Source: Nocardia terpenica (GTDB taxonomy: Bacteria; Actinomycetota; Actinomycetes; Mycobacteriales; Mycobacteriaceae). From it: a stretch of 64,000 nt of DNA. Under the pieces are notes generated by a model. It did not search any database. It was not told the DNA's origin and was given only the letters and a program-made list of their open reading frames with translations. Below are positions 35,023 through 42,953 of the stretch, one piece after another (position 1 is the stretch's first letter; each line of letters opens with the position of its first letter). The stretch spans positions 1,426,001 to 1,490,000 of the forward strand of contig NZ_JABMCZ010000005.1 in the NCBI RefSeq assembly GCF_013186535.1, written 5' to 3'. Position numbers and translations under genes: made by a program.

Positions 35023-36123
35023 TCATCGTCCGGCGTCCGCGGCCACGTCGAGGGCGATATCGGCGAGCATGTCTTCCTGCCCGCCGACGAGCCCGCGCCG
35101 ACCGGCTTCGGACAGCACCGGCGTAGCCCAGGGCCAGCGTTGCGCAGTCGAGGAGCACCGGCCGGTCCGTCAGCGGCCGGACCAGGTCCTCGGCGGCGTC
35201 GGTGAGCGGGTTCAAGTTCGCGCGGTGTTGCCAGTCGTACAGGTCCGCGACCGCGACAAACGCTTCCAGCGGTGTATTACCCGCGCCCGCACCGAGACCC
35301 GTGAGCGAGGCATCCACCCGGGCCGCACCCTCCTCGACGGCCACGACGCCGTTCGCGACGGCCAGCGACAGGTTCTGATGAGCGTGAATGCCGACCTCGG
35401 TGGCCGGATCGAGTGTGTCACGGTAGGCCGCGGCAGGTTCCGGGGCGGTGATCCGTTCGGCGACGCGCAGGGCGGCCGCGGTCATGATGTCGAGGTTTCC
35501 GGCGTAGGCGGGCAGGTAATGGGCCGCGCCCTCGATTTCGAGGAACACCGACAGCTGGTGGGTGACGACGTCATCGCCGACCAGTGTGTGCGGCAACGCA
35601 TCCGGAGCCAGCGGGGTGATCTGCACGGCCTGCTTCAGCCGGTAGCCGGGCACGTAGACGGCGACCTCGGCGACCATAGCCTCGATCGAATCACGCACCG
35701 CCGCATGCATATCCGGGTCGGGTTCACTGATCAGGGCGAGCACGGTGTCGCGCATGACCAGCGGCGGCTCGGCCGGGTTGAGGATGATGATGGCGCGGTC
35801 ACGCTCGGCGCCGCCGACGGTTTCGAGTGCGCGCGAGGTGGTTTCGGTGAACTCGTCGATGCTGGCGCGGGTATCCGACCGGCGGACCTGGACGCGATCG
35901 AGGCGACGATCTCGGCGTACGGTACAGCGGTGGTCCGGGAGATGGCGGCCACGATCGGGATCGTCGCCTGTCCCCCGCAGGTCACCATATTCACGTTCGG
36001 GGCGTCCAGGTGCTCGTCGAGATTCACCGGCGGCACGACGAAGGGGCCGATCGCGGCGGGTGTCAAGTCGATCAGGCGCTTCCCGTACGGCTGGAGGGCA
36101 GCGACCTTGGTGCGACCGCTCAT
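35023..36123 (-). pseudogene. Fused remnant of acetaldehyde dehydrogenase and 4-hydroxy-2-oxovalerate aldolase
   Basis: Two genes of the meta-cleavage pathway have collapsed into one broken frame. It starts as an acylating acetaldehyde dehydrogenase (ATG overlapping the hydratase stop), loses about 100 residues after SGRTKVAA, and resumes at RLIDLTPAAIGPFVVPPVNL with the catalytic Cys in MVTCGGQATIP. A frameshift near 35875 moves it to the frame with ASIDEFTETTSRALETVGG. After GNLDIMTAAALRVAERI, near 35440, it joins directly to the middle of the aldolase (EVGIHAHQNLSLAVANGVVA). A second frameshift near 35113 is needed to reach the aldolase end LVGGQEDMLADIALDVA and the stop at 35023. The NAD site of one enzyme and the N-terminal half of the other are gone. 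Confidence 0.85.
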
Positions 36124-36938
36124 ATGTCCTCCAGTACGAAGTCGACGGTGCCGAGTGTGGTTGCGCGGCTGAATAATTCGGAGCGGACATGGGCGCCGGC
36201 GCGCAGCGGTGCCATTGGTCCGAGGGCGCCGGACAGCACGATCTCACCGGCACGCAGCGGGTCACCGAAGTCGCGGGCGGTGCGGGCCAGCCACGTCAGG
36301 GCCCGCAGGGGATCGCCGAGACAGGCCGAACCCGTTCCGGTGGAGACGATCTCGCCGTCGATCGACATGGTCATGGCGACATCGCGGGGCTCGAACCGGT
36401 CCAGCGTGATGTGCTGGGCGCCGGGGACGAACCAGCCGCTGGAGGCGTTGTCGGCGACGGTGTCGGCGAAGCTGATGTCCCAGTCGGCGATGCGGCTGTC
36501 GACGATCTCCAGCGCCGCGACCGCGTAGTCGATCGCGCCGCGCACCGCGATCGCATCGAGCTGGTCGGTGTCGAGATCTGCCCGTAGCACGAATCCCAGT
36601 TCCGCCTCGATCCTGGGCTGCAGTAGCCGGGGACGGTGTGCCGCAGGCGTTTCGGTGACGTTCATGTCGTTGAACAGCACGCCGAAATCGGGTTGGTCCA
36701 CCCCCAGTTGCCGCTGGACGGCCGGGGACGTGAGCCCGATCTTGCGCCCCACGATCCGGGCGCCCGACTCCAGGCGGCTCAGGATCCCGATGCGCTGCAC
36801 CGCGTACGCGGGCTCGACGTCGTCCGGGCCGATGAGATCGCGAACCGGGGCGGCCGGGACTCCGGACGCGGCGGCCGTGGCCAGTCGTTCCGCGGCCTCC
36901 CGGACGGCCGCAATATCTGACCCCACGTGCGTGTTCAC
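36120..36938 (-). CDS. 2-keto-4-pentenoate hydratase
   Basis: A 272-residue member of the fumarylacetoacetase-like hydratases (MhpD/HsaE type), which add water to 2-hydroxypenta-2,4-dienoate. Typical segments: VQRIGILSRLESGARIVGRKIGLTS, GVLFNDMNVTE, RIEAELGFVLRADLD (metal-binding Glu pair) and VDSRIADWDISFADTVADNASSG. Length is normal. The GTG at 36938 overlaps the dioxygenase stop by four bases; its own stop overlaps the ATG of the dead dehydrogenase by four. The gene itself looks intact. Confidence 0.92.
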   Translation of the reverse strand: MNTHVGSDIAAVREAAERLATAAASGVPAAPVRDLIGPDDVEPAYAVQRIGILSRLESGARIVGRKIGLTSPAVQRQLGVDQPDFGVLFNDMNVTETPAAHRPRLLQPRIEAELGFVLRADLDTDQLDAIAVRGAIDYAVAALEIVDSRIADWDISFADTVADNASSGWFVPGAQHITLDRFEPRDVAMTMSIDGEIVSTGTGSACLGDPLRALTWLARTARDFGDPLRAGEIVLSGALGPMAPLRAGAHVRSELFSRATTLGTVDFVLEDI

Positions 36939-37963
36939 CGCGAAAGTCCTCCGGCCAGTTGAGGAATGGTGATCTCCGGGGTGGCCGCGGCCCGCAACGC
37001 CTGCCGGAATCGGGCGAACCTGTCGCGCACCGTCTCCCCCACCGGTGTGTGGCCCCACGTGCTGATTCCCTGGTATGTCGAAGGCTCCCAGGTGGATTCG
37101 AGTTCCGGACCGATCACCACCGGATTCCAGCCGACCTCCAGCTCGAACCCGGAGGGGGTGACGCAATAGAAGGACAGTTCGCGATCGTTGGTGTGCTGGC
37201 CGACAGACCACGCCATCCGGAAACCGAGCTCGGTGACCCGCCCGAACGCGGCGAGCATGTCCTCCAGTGTCGCGGACTGAATATTGATGTGCTGCACCCG
37301 AGTTCGGATCGGATCAAGCTTGACCCCGCGCAGATTCGCGATGGCGATCGAATGGTGGCGTTCGTTGACCCGCAGGAACCGGATCTTCATCGTCAACCCG
37401 GAGATGTTCTCCTCGATGGAGTCGGTCAGCCGGGAATCGAAAACCGTGTGGTAGTAGCCGCGCATCGCCTCCGGCTCCCGCGACAGGAGTGCCACATGCC
37501 CCATCCCGGCCTCGCCGGTCACCCATCCGGAGCTCAGCATCCGTAACGGTTCGGGTGCCGTCACCGCAACCGTGAAGATCTCCTGCGCAATGCCCTTCGG
37601 TCCCGGGAACCGACACAACCGTTCCACACCACGCAACTCGGCTTCCTCCGCGACACCTTCGGTGATCGGCACGCCGCGGCCGCTCACCCGCGCGAGGATG
37701 CGGTCGAAGCTCTCGTGATCATCGACCTGCCAGCCCAGCGCGGTGACATCTTCGGCTGCGCCGGGCTGGATGAGGAACCGACAGGCTCGATCGTCGAGCC
37801 GCAACCGCAATCCGCCCGCCTCGAGACCGTCGACATGCATGCCGATCGCATCGCCACCGAAGCGCCACCAGTCGCTCAGCCGATTCGACTGCACCACAAC
37901 GTATCCCAGATGAACCGCGCCGAAGACCGAACCCTCGGTGCCCGGTCGCCCGGCGCCGTTCAC
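36935..37963 (-). CDS. Extradiol ring-cleavage dioxygenase (VOC, type I)
   Basis: A 342-residue Fe(II) enzyme of the two-domain BphC/HsaC type that cleaves a catechol next to the hydroxyls. The first domain begins VHLGYVVVQSNRL. The iron ligands in the second domain are His in GMGHVALLSREPE, His in RVQHINIQSATLED and Glu in SGFELEVGWNPVV; the general-base region is around FRMAWSVGQHTNDRELSFYC. The GTG at 37963 overlaps the hydrolase stop by four bases. The ring substrate (biphenyl-, steroid- or alkylcatechol-like) cannot be fixed from sequence alone. Confidence 0.92.
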   Translation of the reverse strand: MNGAGRPGTEGSVFGAVHLGYVVVQSNRLSDWWRFGGDAIGMHVDGLEAGGLRLRLDDRACRFLIQPGAAEDVTALGWQVDDHESFDRILARVSGRGVPITEGVAEEAELRGVERLCRFPGPKGIAQEIFTVAVTAPEPLRMLSSGWVTGEAGMGHVALLSREPEAMRGYYHTVFDSRLTDSIEENISGLTMKIRFLRVNERHHSIAIANLRGVKLDPIRTRVQHINIQSATLEDMLAAFGRVTELGFRMAWSVGQHTNDRELSFYCVTPSGFELEVGWNPVVIGPELESTWEPSTYQGISTWGHTPVGETVRDRFARFRQALRAAATPEITIPQLAGGLSR

Positions 37964-38835
37964 GACCCCGCCCCCAGAAACGCGGCGACCAATGAGTTGA
38001 ACAGATCCGCCCGCTCCCACTGCACCCAGTGACCGGCACCGGCAGCCAGGTACAGGTCGCAGTTCGGCATGGTCCCGGCAAGAATCCGGCCGCCCGCGGG
38101 CCGATTGACCCTGTCCGCCGCGCCCCACACCACCAGGGTGGGGTGAGCGACCGTTCGCAGCCGCGAGTCCCGGGTGAGATCCATCCGCCACAGCGTCCGC
38201 AGTGCCGTCCAGCCCGAGGGGCGACGCAGCGGTGGATTCGCCATCACCTCCGGGTCGATGCTGGCCCGGAAGCGCTCCTCGATCAGGTCGTCGGGCACCG
38301 CGGCTCCGTCGAACACCAGATACTCGCGGATGAACCGAGTGAGCTTCTCGCGGCTCGGCCCGCTACCCGGGTAGTAGTTCAACAGCGCCCGCAGGCCCTG
38401 GGTCGGCACTGCGCGGGAGGAGCCGATACCACCGGGTCCCATCAGGACCATCCGCCTCACTTTCTCCGGCCGGTCCATCGCCAGCCGCAGCGCCGCCGCA
38501 CCGCCATAGGAATTGCCGACCAGGTGCGCCGAGTCGATACCCAATTCGTCCAACAGGCCACCGACGGCCCCGCCGAGGTGCCCGAACGGATCCGACGGAT
38601 CGACCCACTTGGACGACTTCCCGTAGCCCGGCACGTCCGGCACGATCACCCGGAATCGCTGCGCCAGCGTCTCGATGTTGCGCGAGTAGTTCGACAGCCC
38701 GGTCGCGCCCGGCCCGCCGCCATGCAGCAACACCACCGCGGGACCGGCTCCGGCCTCGCCGACGAAGATCTCCCGCCCGCCGACCCGGACCGTGCGCCCG
38801 GCCCCCTTGTCGATGCTCGTCACAGCCACCTCCAC
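37960..38835 (-). CDS. C-C bond hydrolase of the meta-cleavage pathway (BphD/HsaD-like)
   Basis: A 291-residue alpha/beta hydrolase that splits the ring-fission product. Oxyanion loop VVLLHGGGPGATGLSNYSRN (the GGGPG is typical of this subgroup), nucleophile HLVGNSYGGAAALRLA, acid VVWGAADRVNRP and base His in AAGAGHWVQWERADLF. The order hydrolase, dioxygenase, hydratase with four-base overlaps makes a tight operon. An imperfect inverted repeat lies just upstream. Confidence 0.92.
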   Translation of the reverse strand: MEVAVTSIDKGAGRTVRVGGREIFVGEAGAGPAVVLLHGGGPGATGLSNYSRNIETLAQRFRVIVPDVPGYGKSSKWVDPSDPFGHLGGAVGGLLDELGIDSAHLVGNSYGGAAALRLAMDRPEKVRRMVLMGPGGIGSSRAVPTQGLRALLNYYPGSGPSREKLTRFIREYLVFDGAAVPDDLIEERFRASIDPEVMANPPLRRPSGWTALRTLWRMDLTRDSRLRTVAHPTLVVWGAADRVNRPAGGRILAGTMPNCDLYLAAGAGHWVQWERADLFNSLVAAFLGAGS

Positions 38836-38845
38836 GACTCATGTT

Positions 38846-38875
38846 GAGGAAATTATCAGTTGCGATCAAATCCTC
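38846..38875. promoter_or_regulatory. Imperfect inverted repeat upstream of the meta-cleavage operon
   Basis: GAGGAAATTATC and GATCAAATCCTC form an imperfect dyad (9 of 12 positions symmetric) 11 bp before the hydrolase start. It is AT-rich compared with its surroundings. It is a candidate operator for the TetR regulator at 34.3 kb. Confidence 0.35.
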
Positions 38876-39251
38876 TGTCAAGCAAAAATGATGAAACGAT
38901 CAGAAAGGCTGGCTTCGAAGGCTCGGCGCTCGCAGCCGGTTCGGCACCGCATCGACGATCGGTTGAACCAGGTCCGCGACAGCGGCCCGCAGACCTGTCG
39001 GCCGGATCAGGAGCCGACGGGTCGACCAGGATCGATTCGGGGTCGTGCAGATCGCCGCGGATGAACACGGTCTTGCCCTGCGGGGCGCTGGCCATCAGGG
39101 CGAGGGCGAGCGGGTCCTTGTCCTCGTAGACGATGCGGGCCTCCGCCACAGTTCCACGGCCGACGCCGAATTGACCGACCCGCCGTGGCGAGACGACCCG
39201 GCCACCGCCGCGGCCGATCCGTCCGGTGATCCGAATGCGTACTCGTACCAC
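38856..39251 (-). pseudogene. Fragment of an S-adenosylmethionine-dependent methyltransferase (PF04672 type)
   Basis: Only a central piece of about 45 residues is recognisable, at about 39000-39150: ARIVYEDKDPLALALMASAP followed by GKTVFIRGDLHDPESIL. It matches the strand-loop ARVVYVDNDPVVL...DLRDPE-IL of actinobacterial SAM methyltransferases. The sequence on both sides is unrelated. The real gene has lost its start and its C-terminal two thirds. Confidence 0.55.
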
Positions 39252-39693
39252 TATCTTTCGCGCCTGGACATCACCCGCAACAATGGAACCCGCTATCGCT
39301 GCGAGGATCTACGTGCCGGATGCACGTAACCTACGCACCTAGTCGAAGGTTCTCCTCGTCATTCTGGCGTGTTCTCGGCCGGAATCCGCCCTGCCGCAGG
39401 AGATCCCGGCCAAAAGCACGGCCGGGCTGACAAGCGGAACTTCTGCACGGCACTGTCACCTTGGTGGAGGGCCCCGCGAGATTATCTTCGGGTTGGCCGT
39501 CTTGACAGGGGATCTGTTCAAGGAGGCCATGGCGTCGCCGTCGTACAGGGTGAACGGCGCGCGCCGCCGCTGGTTTACGGGTTATGGGTTCGCTCACAGC
39601 CGTTTGACCTCGAGTGTAGTTGAGCTATGAGGCTGGCGAGTGGCGGTTGTGCGCCGCCGTGGTGGATTCCACACCTACAGAGAGGTTGAGACG
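39252..39693. other. Intergenic stretch with a decayed hairpin pair
   Basis: About 440 bp without a supportable gene. At 39361-39385 and 39402-39427 lies a decayed hairpin pair: the first has arms ATTCTGGC/GCCGGAAT and a changed loop (GTGTTCTCG); the second keeps GATCCCGGCCAAAAGCAC but has an extra G and a damaged right arm. This is the only sign of the hairpin family to the right of 28.3 kb. Confidence 0.6.
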
Positions 39694-40572
39694 ATGACGG
39701 TGTTGGTCACGGGCAGCACGGGCACGGTCGGGTCCGAAGTGGTCGGTCAGTTGGCTGACCGGGGTGTACCGGTGCGGGCATTGACCCGGTCCCCGGAGAA
39801 GGCATCCTTCCCGGCCGGGGTCACCCCCGTCGCGGGGGAGTTGACCGACCCGGATGCGATGCGGGCAGCATTGGCCGGGGTCAGTGGTGTGTTTCTGCTG
39901 AGCGCGGTCGCTCCGGACGAGCTGACCGGCACGGTGAACACACTCACCCTCGCTCGCGAGGCCGGGGTACGCAATATCGTGTATTTGTCGGTGATCCACG
40001 CCGATCGTTTCACCGATCCGCCGCATTTCGCCGCGAAGGCCGCCGCGGAACGCATGATCGCCGACTTCGATTTGCCCGCAACGATTCTGCGTCCGGGCTA
40101 TTACATGCAAAACGACATCGTCGGCACGCATCGGCGCGCCCTCGACGAGGGCGTGTATGCCCCACCGGTGGGCAACAGGGCGGTGCTGGCGACCGATATT
40201 CGCGATCTCGCCGAGGTCGCCGTGGTATCCCTGCTGCGCCGCGAACACGCCGGTGAGGCGTTGCCGCCGGAGACGATCGACGTCGTGGCCCCCGAGGTCC
40301 TCACCGGCACCGCGATCGCCGACCTCTGGAGTGCGGTGCTGGACCGGCCGATCGCCTACGCCGGTGACGACCTGGAAGCCTACGGACAGCAGATGCGCGA
40401 GGTCATGCCCGGCTGGATGATCTTCGACATGCTCCGGATGCTGCGCCGGTTCCAGACCGACGGCATGCACGCCGCTCCCGGCACCGACGAACGCTTGCGC
40501 GAGCTGCTGGGACGGCCGATGCGCTCCTACCACGACTTCGTCCGCGACGCGGCAGCCGCCTGGACCAACTGA
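39694..40572 (+). CDS. NmrA-like NAD(P)-binding protein (atypical SDR)
   Basis: A 292-residue Rossmann protein of the NmrA/atypical SDR group. The dinucleotide site is TVLVTGSTGTVGSEVVGQLA, followed by VRALTRSPEKASFPAGV, GVFLLSAVAPDEL and ATILRPGYYMQNDI. There is no YxxxK catalytic pair. Such proteins act as redox sensors or reductases; the role here is unknown. The start is the ATG at 39694 after AGAGAGGTTGAG. The longer frame to 39640 is not needed. Confidence 0.85.
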   Translation: MTVLVTGSTGTVGSEVVGQLADRGVPVRALTRSPEKASFPAGVTPVAGELTDPDAMRAALAGVSGVFLLSAVAPDELTGTVNTLTLAREAGVRNIVYLSVIHADRFTDPPHFAAKAAAERMIADFDLPATILRPGYYMQNDIVGTHRRALDEGVYAPPVGNRAVLATDIRDLAEVAVVSLLRREHAGEALPPETIDVVAPEVLTGTAIADLWSAVLDRPIAYAGDDLEAYGQQMREVMPGWMIFDMLRMLRRFQTDGMHAAPGTDERLRELLGRPMRSYHDFVRDAAAAWTN

Positions 40573-40611
40573 CCGGCCCGCGCGATTCGGAAGGAGCGAG
40601 CGTGGCCCCGG

Positions 40612-40971
40612 GTGGCGTTCGAGGAGGCGGCGCGCCGCAAGGTGGGACTCACCGCCGTGCACGCCTGGAGCGATGTCAGCGCCGGATTGGATGTGGCCAT
40701 GATGGGCTGGGACGACATCCGCGAGAGCGAGGACGCCGTATTCGCCGAAAGCCTGGCCGGTTGGTCCGAACGCTACCCCGAGGTCCCGGTCCATCGAATC
40801 CTGGTCCGCGACAGACCGGTCCGCGCGCTGGTCGACGAAGCCGAGACCGCGCAACTGCTCGTCGTCGGCAGCCACGGCCGCGGCGGCTTCACCGGCATGC
40901 TGCTCGGCTCCACCAGCACCGCCCTGCTGCACTCGGTGCACTGCCCGACCCTCGTCGTGCGCAAGGCGTAA
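40612..40971 (+). pseudogene. Universal stress protein, 5' truncated
   Basis: The frame begins inside a UspA domain (AFEEAARRKVGLTAVHAWSDV) and keeps the ATP-binding C-terminal half intact: LLVVGSHGRGGFTGMLLGSTSTALLHSVHCPTLVVRKA (G-2x-G-9x-G-S/T pattern). The first ~30 residues of a normal domain (the VGVDGS strand) are missing. A GTG at 40612 could start a 119-residue product, but a lone truncated domain without the nucleotide-binding strand is unlikely to work. It lies next to a PfkB fragment. Confidence 0.7.
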
Positions 40972-40981
40972 CAGGCGATGG

Positions 40982-41155
40982 ATGATGTCGATCGCCACCC
41001 TGACGATGAATCCGGCGATCGAAATCGCCAGCCGCACCGAGCGATTGCCGCCCACGGACAAAATGCGGTGTGAGACACCGCGATTCGACCCCGGCGAGGG
41101 TGGCATCAACGTCGCCCCCACGGTGGTCGCGCTGGGCTATTCGGCCACGGCTGTC
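40982..41155 (+). pseudogene. 1-phosphofructokinase (PfkB family), N-terminal fragment
   Basis: About 58 residues match the start of PfkB-type sugar kinases: ATLTMNPAIEIASRTERLPP, TDKMRCETPRFDPGEGGINVA and GYSATAVFPA. The glycine-rich GGINVA substrate loop is intact, but the remaining ~250 residues, including the C-terminal GAGD anion hole, are missing. At about 41158 the sequence runs straight into the antisense of a DUF2752 gene, so one deletion removed the 3' ends of both. Confidence 0.75.
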
Positions 41156-41169
41156 TTTCCCGCACCCAC

Positions 41170-41340
41170 AAACCCACACACAGGCGTCGAGAAGCCGTCC
41201 ATCGGTGAGGTTGTGCACGGCCCGCAATCCGCCGCACCCCGGGCACCACAGTCCGGTCAGCGCATAGAACGGGCAGATCCCGTACGACCCCTGCACGTGC
41301 GGATCCCGCACATGCAGCAGCGCGATCGAGCCCGCCGCGC
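41170..41340 (-). pseudogene. DUF2752 membrane protein fragment
   Basis: On the minus strand about 40 residues match the DUF2752 core: RDPHVQGSYGICPFYALTG followed by LWCPGCGGLRAVHNLTDG, with the conserved CPF and CPGCGGLRA motifs. The hydrophobic C-terminal part is gone; the frame leaves the family where the PfkB fragment on the other strand begins. The start is also unclear. Confidence 0.65.
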
Positions 41341-41648
41341 CGCCGCGACCACGACCGGCTCTCCGGAACTGCCAGGCAGTTCCGGACCGCGGCGCTGCGG
41401 CGGGTCCTCGATGACACCTTGGCTGCGGCGCTGGGCCAAACCGTCGCAGGCGGATCGCGAGATCAAGCTGTCGGTGTCGCCCGACATCACCGAGACCACG
41501 CTGACCGACCTCGCCGCCACCGGCCGTCTCACCCGACCCGCACACCACGGAATCGCGCGCCATGCCAAGGAATTCGTCGAGTCGCTCGAGGGCCCTTGTC
41601 CCAAGGGTTGTCGTTTGCTGATCCGGCTTGTCGCGTCGGTCCGGCTGT
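41341..41648. other. Stretch without recognisable gene
   Basis: About 300 bp between the DUF2752 fragment and the SDR stop. Open frames exist on both strands, but none has an RBS or a match I recognise. The surroundings suggest further gene debris. Confidence 0.4.
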
Positions 41649-42410
41649 TCAGCCGACCGTGTAGCCGCCGTCGATCGGCAGGTCGATGCCGTTGATCATC
41701 GCGGCCAGGTCGGAGGCGAGGAACAGTGCGGTGGTGGCTACGTCGTGGGGAACGGCGAAGCGGCCCAGCGGGATTCGGGCCAGCATCGGTGCGGCCTTCG
41801 CCTTCTCGCCCCAGTGTTCGCGGCCCATGTCGGTCAGTACCACGGTGGGGCAGATCGAGTTGGCGCGCACTCCTCGCGGGCCCAGTTCCAGCGCAAGCAC
41901 TTTCGTCGCCATCAGCAGGCCTGCCTTTGCCGTGCTGTAGGCGTAATGCTCGGGCAGCGCGCGCAGGGCGGCGGCGGAGGCGACTGTGACGATGGATCCG
42001 CCACCGTTCTGGGCCATCGCGGTACCGACGGTGGCGGCGAGCAGCGCGGGTGCACGGAGGTTGACGGTGAGCACCTCGTCGAATGTTTCGGCGGTCAGGT
42101 CGGTGACCGGTTGCGGAGAGGCGATCCCGGCATTGTTGATCAGTACGTCGAGACCGCCGAAGGTCGCTGCGGCAGCGGCGGCCAGGTGCGCGGGTGCGTC
42201 CGGTTCGGACAGATCGGCCGCGACCGCCTCGGCCCGGACATCGAACCGCTGCCGCAGTTCTCGCGCCTGTGCGGCGAGCGCGCCCTGGTCGCGGCCGGAC
42301 AGTACCAGCGCGGCGCCCGCGGCGGCGAAGGTCTCCGCGAGGTCGGCTCCGATGCCGCGAGCCGCCCCGGTGATCAGTACCCGCTTGCCGTCGATCCGAA
42401 TCGAATTCAC
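41649..42410 (-). CDS. SDR family oxidoreductase
   Basis: A 253-residue classical short-chain dehydrogenase. The cofactor motif is VLITGAARGIGADLAETFAAAGA, then NNAG in DVLINNAGIASPQP, the catalytic Ser region TVASAAALRALPEHYAYSTAKAG (Tyr-x-x-x-Lys in YSTAK) and the closing GIDLPIDGGYTVG. An Arg follows the Gly-rich loop (SGRDQ), so NADP(H) is likely. The GTG at 42410 overlaps by four bases the stop of the broken SorC-like regulator gene upstream, so the two once formed an operon. The gene looks intact; the substrate is probably a polyol or sugar acid. Confidence 0.88.
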   Translation of the reverse strand: MNSIRIDGKRVLITGAARGIGADLAETFAAAGAALVLSGRDQGALAAQARELRQRFDVRAEAVAADLSEPDAPAHLAAAAAATFGGLDVLINNAGIASPQPVTDLTAETFDEVLTVNLRAPALLAATVGTAMAQNGGGSIVTVASAAALRALPEHYAYSTAKAGLLMATKVLALELGPRGVRANSICPTVVLTDMGREHWGEKAKAAPMLARIPLGRFAVPHDVATTALFLASDLAAMINGIDLPIDGGYTVG

Positions 42411-42836
42411 TTGCTCTCCAACAGTTGTCGTGCGGTGACAGGGTGGGTGACGAGCCGGTTGAAGAATTCCGCTCGCGCCCGGCGAGGTTCGCCGCGACCT
42501 TCTCGTTGCCGACCGCCACGACGATGCCCACCGGAATCTGGCGAAAGATAACTCGGGCGGCCGCCGAGCTTTTCCGGAGATCAGCCGGGTGGTCTCGTTG
42601 GTCTGGTACCACCCCTCGGGCTGGTCGTTGCCGCCCACGGTGGGCACGACGAGCACCCCGGGAATGGGTTCGAGATCGAATTGCGCCACCTCGTAGACGA
42701 TCCATCCGGACGACACCAGCAAGACGCCGCCGGGGACCAGTCCCACCTCCGTCAGTGCGCGGGATACGGCGGGCGCGAGATAGCTGACCATCACCTCGAC
42801 TGTCGGCGTCGCCGGAGTGCCGGGACTGCTGGGCAT
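42407..42836 (-). pseudogene. SorC/DeoR-type sugar-binding regulator, truncated and frameshifted
   Basis: Three frames must be joined to read it. The first segment (ATG at 42836) gives GGVLLVSSGWIVYEVAQFDL and VPTVGGNDQPEGWYQTNETT, the sugar-phosphate-binding core. A second frame has PVGIVVAVGNEKVAANLAG. A third gives RAEFFNRLVTHPVTARQLLE and ends in AAGTGA, overlapping the SDR start. The N-terminal helix-turn-helix is missing entirely. At least two indels and a 5' truncation make it non-functional, but its 3' end and the overlap are still perfect. Confidence 0.75.
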
Positions 42837-42953
42837 GCCTGCAGTATTTCACTGCACATTTGTTCACGCCATAGATTCTGTGAACATTTGTTCTGGGCAT
42901 TTATGAACGCGCCAGGCTACTGTGATGGCCGACACAAGGCGGAGGGTGTGCTG

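Noticed and set aside
34880..36265. One real 461-residue fusion enzyme
   Set aside because: The start region does not match, frames must be switched twice, and half of each enzyme is missing. It is a pseudogene, not a designed fusion.
39331..39597. Small minus-strand gene of 88 codons
   Set aside because: It covers the decayed hairpin pair, lacks an RBS and matches nothing. A faint likeness to the end of a GntR protein is too short to use.
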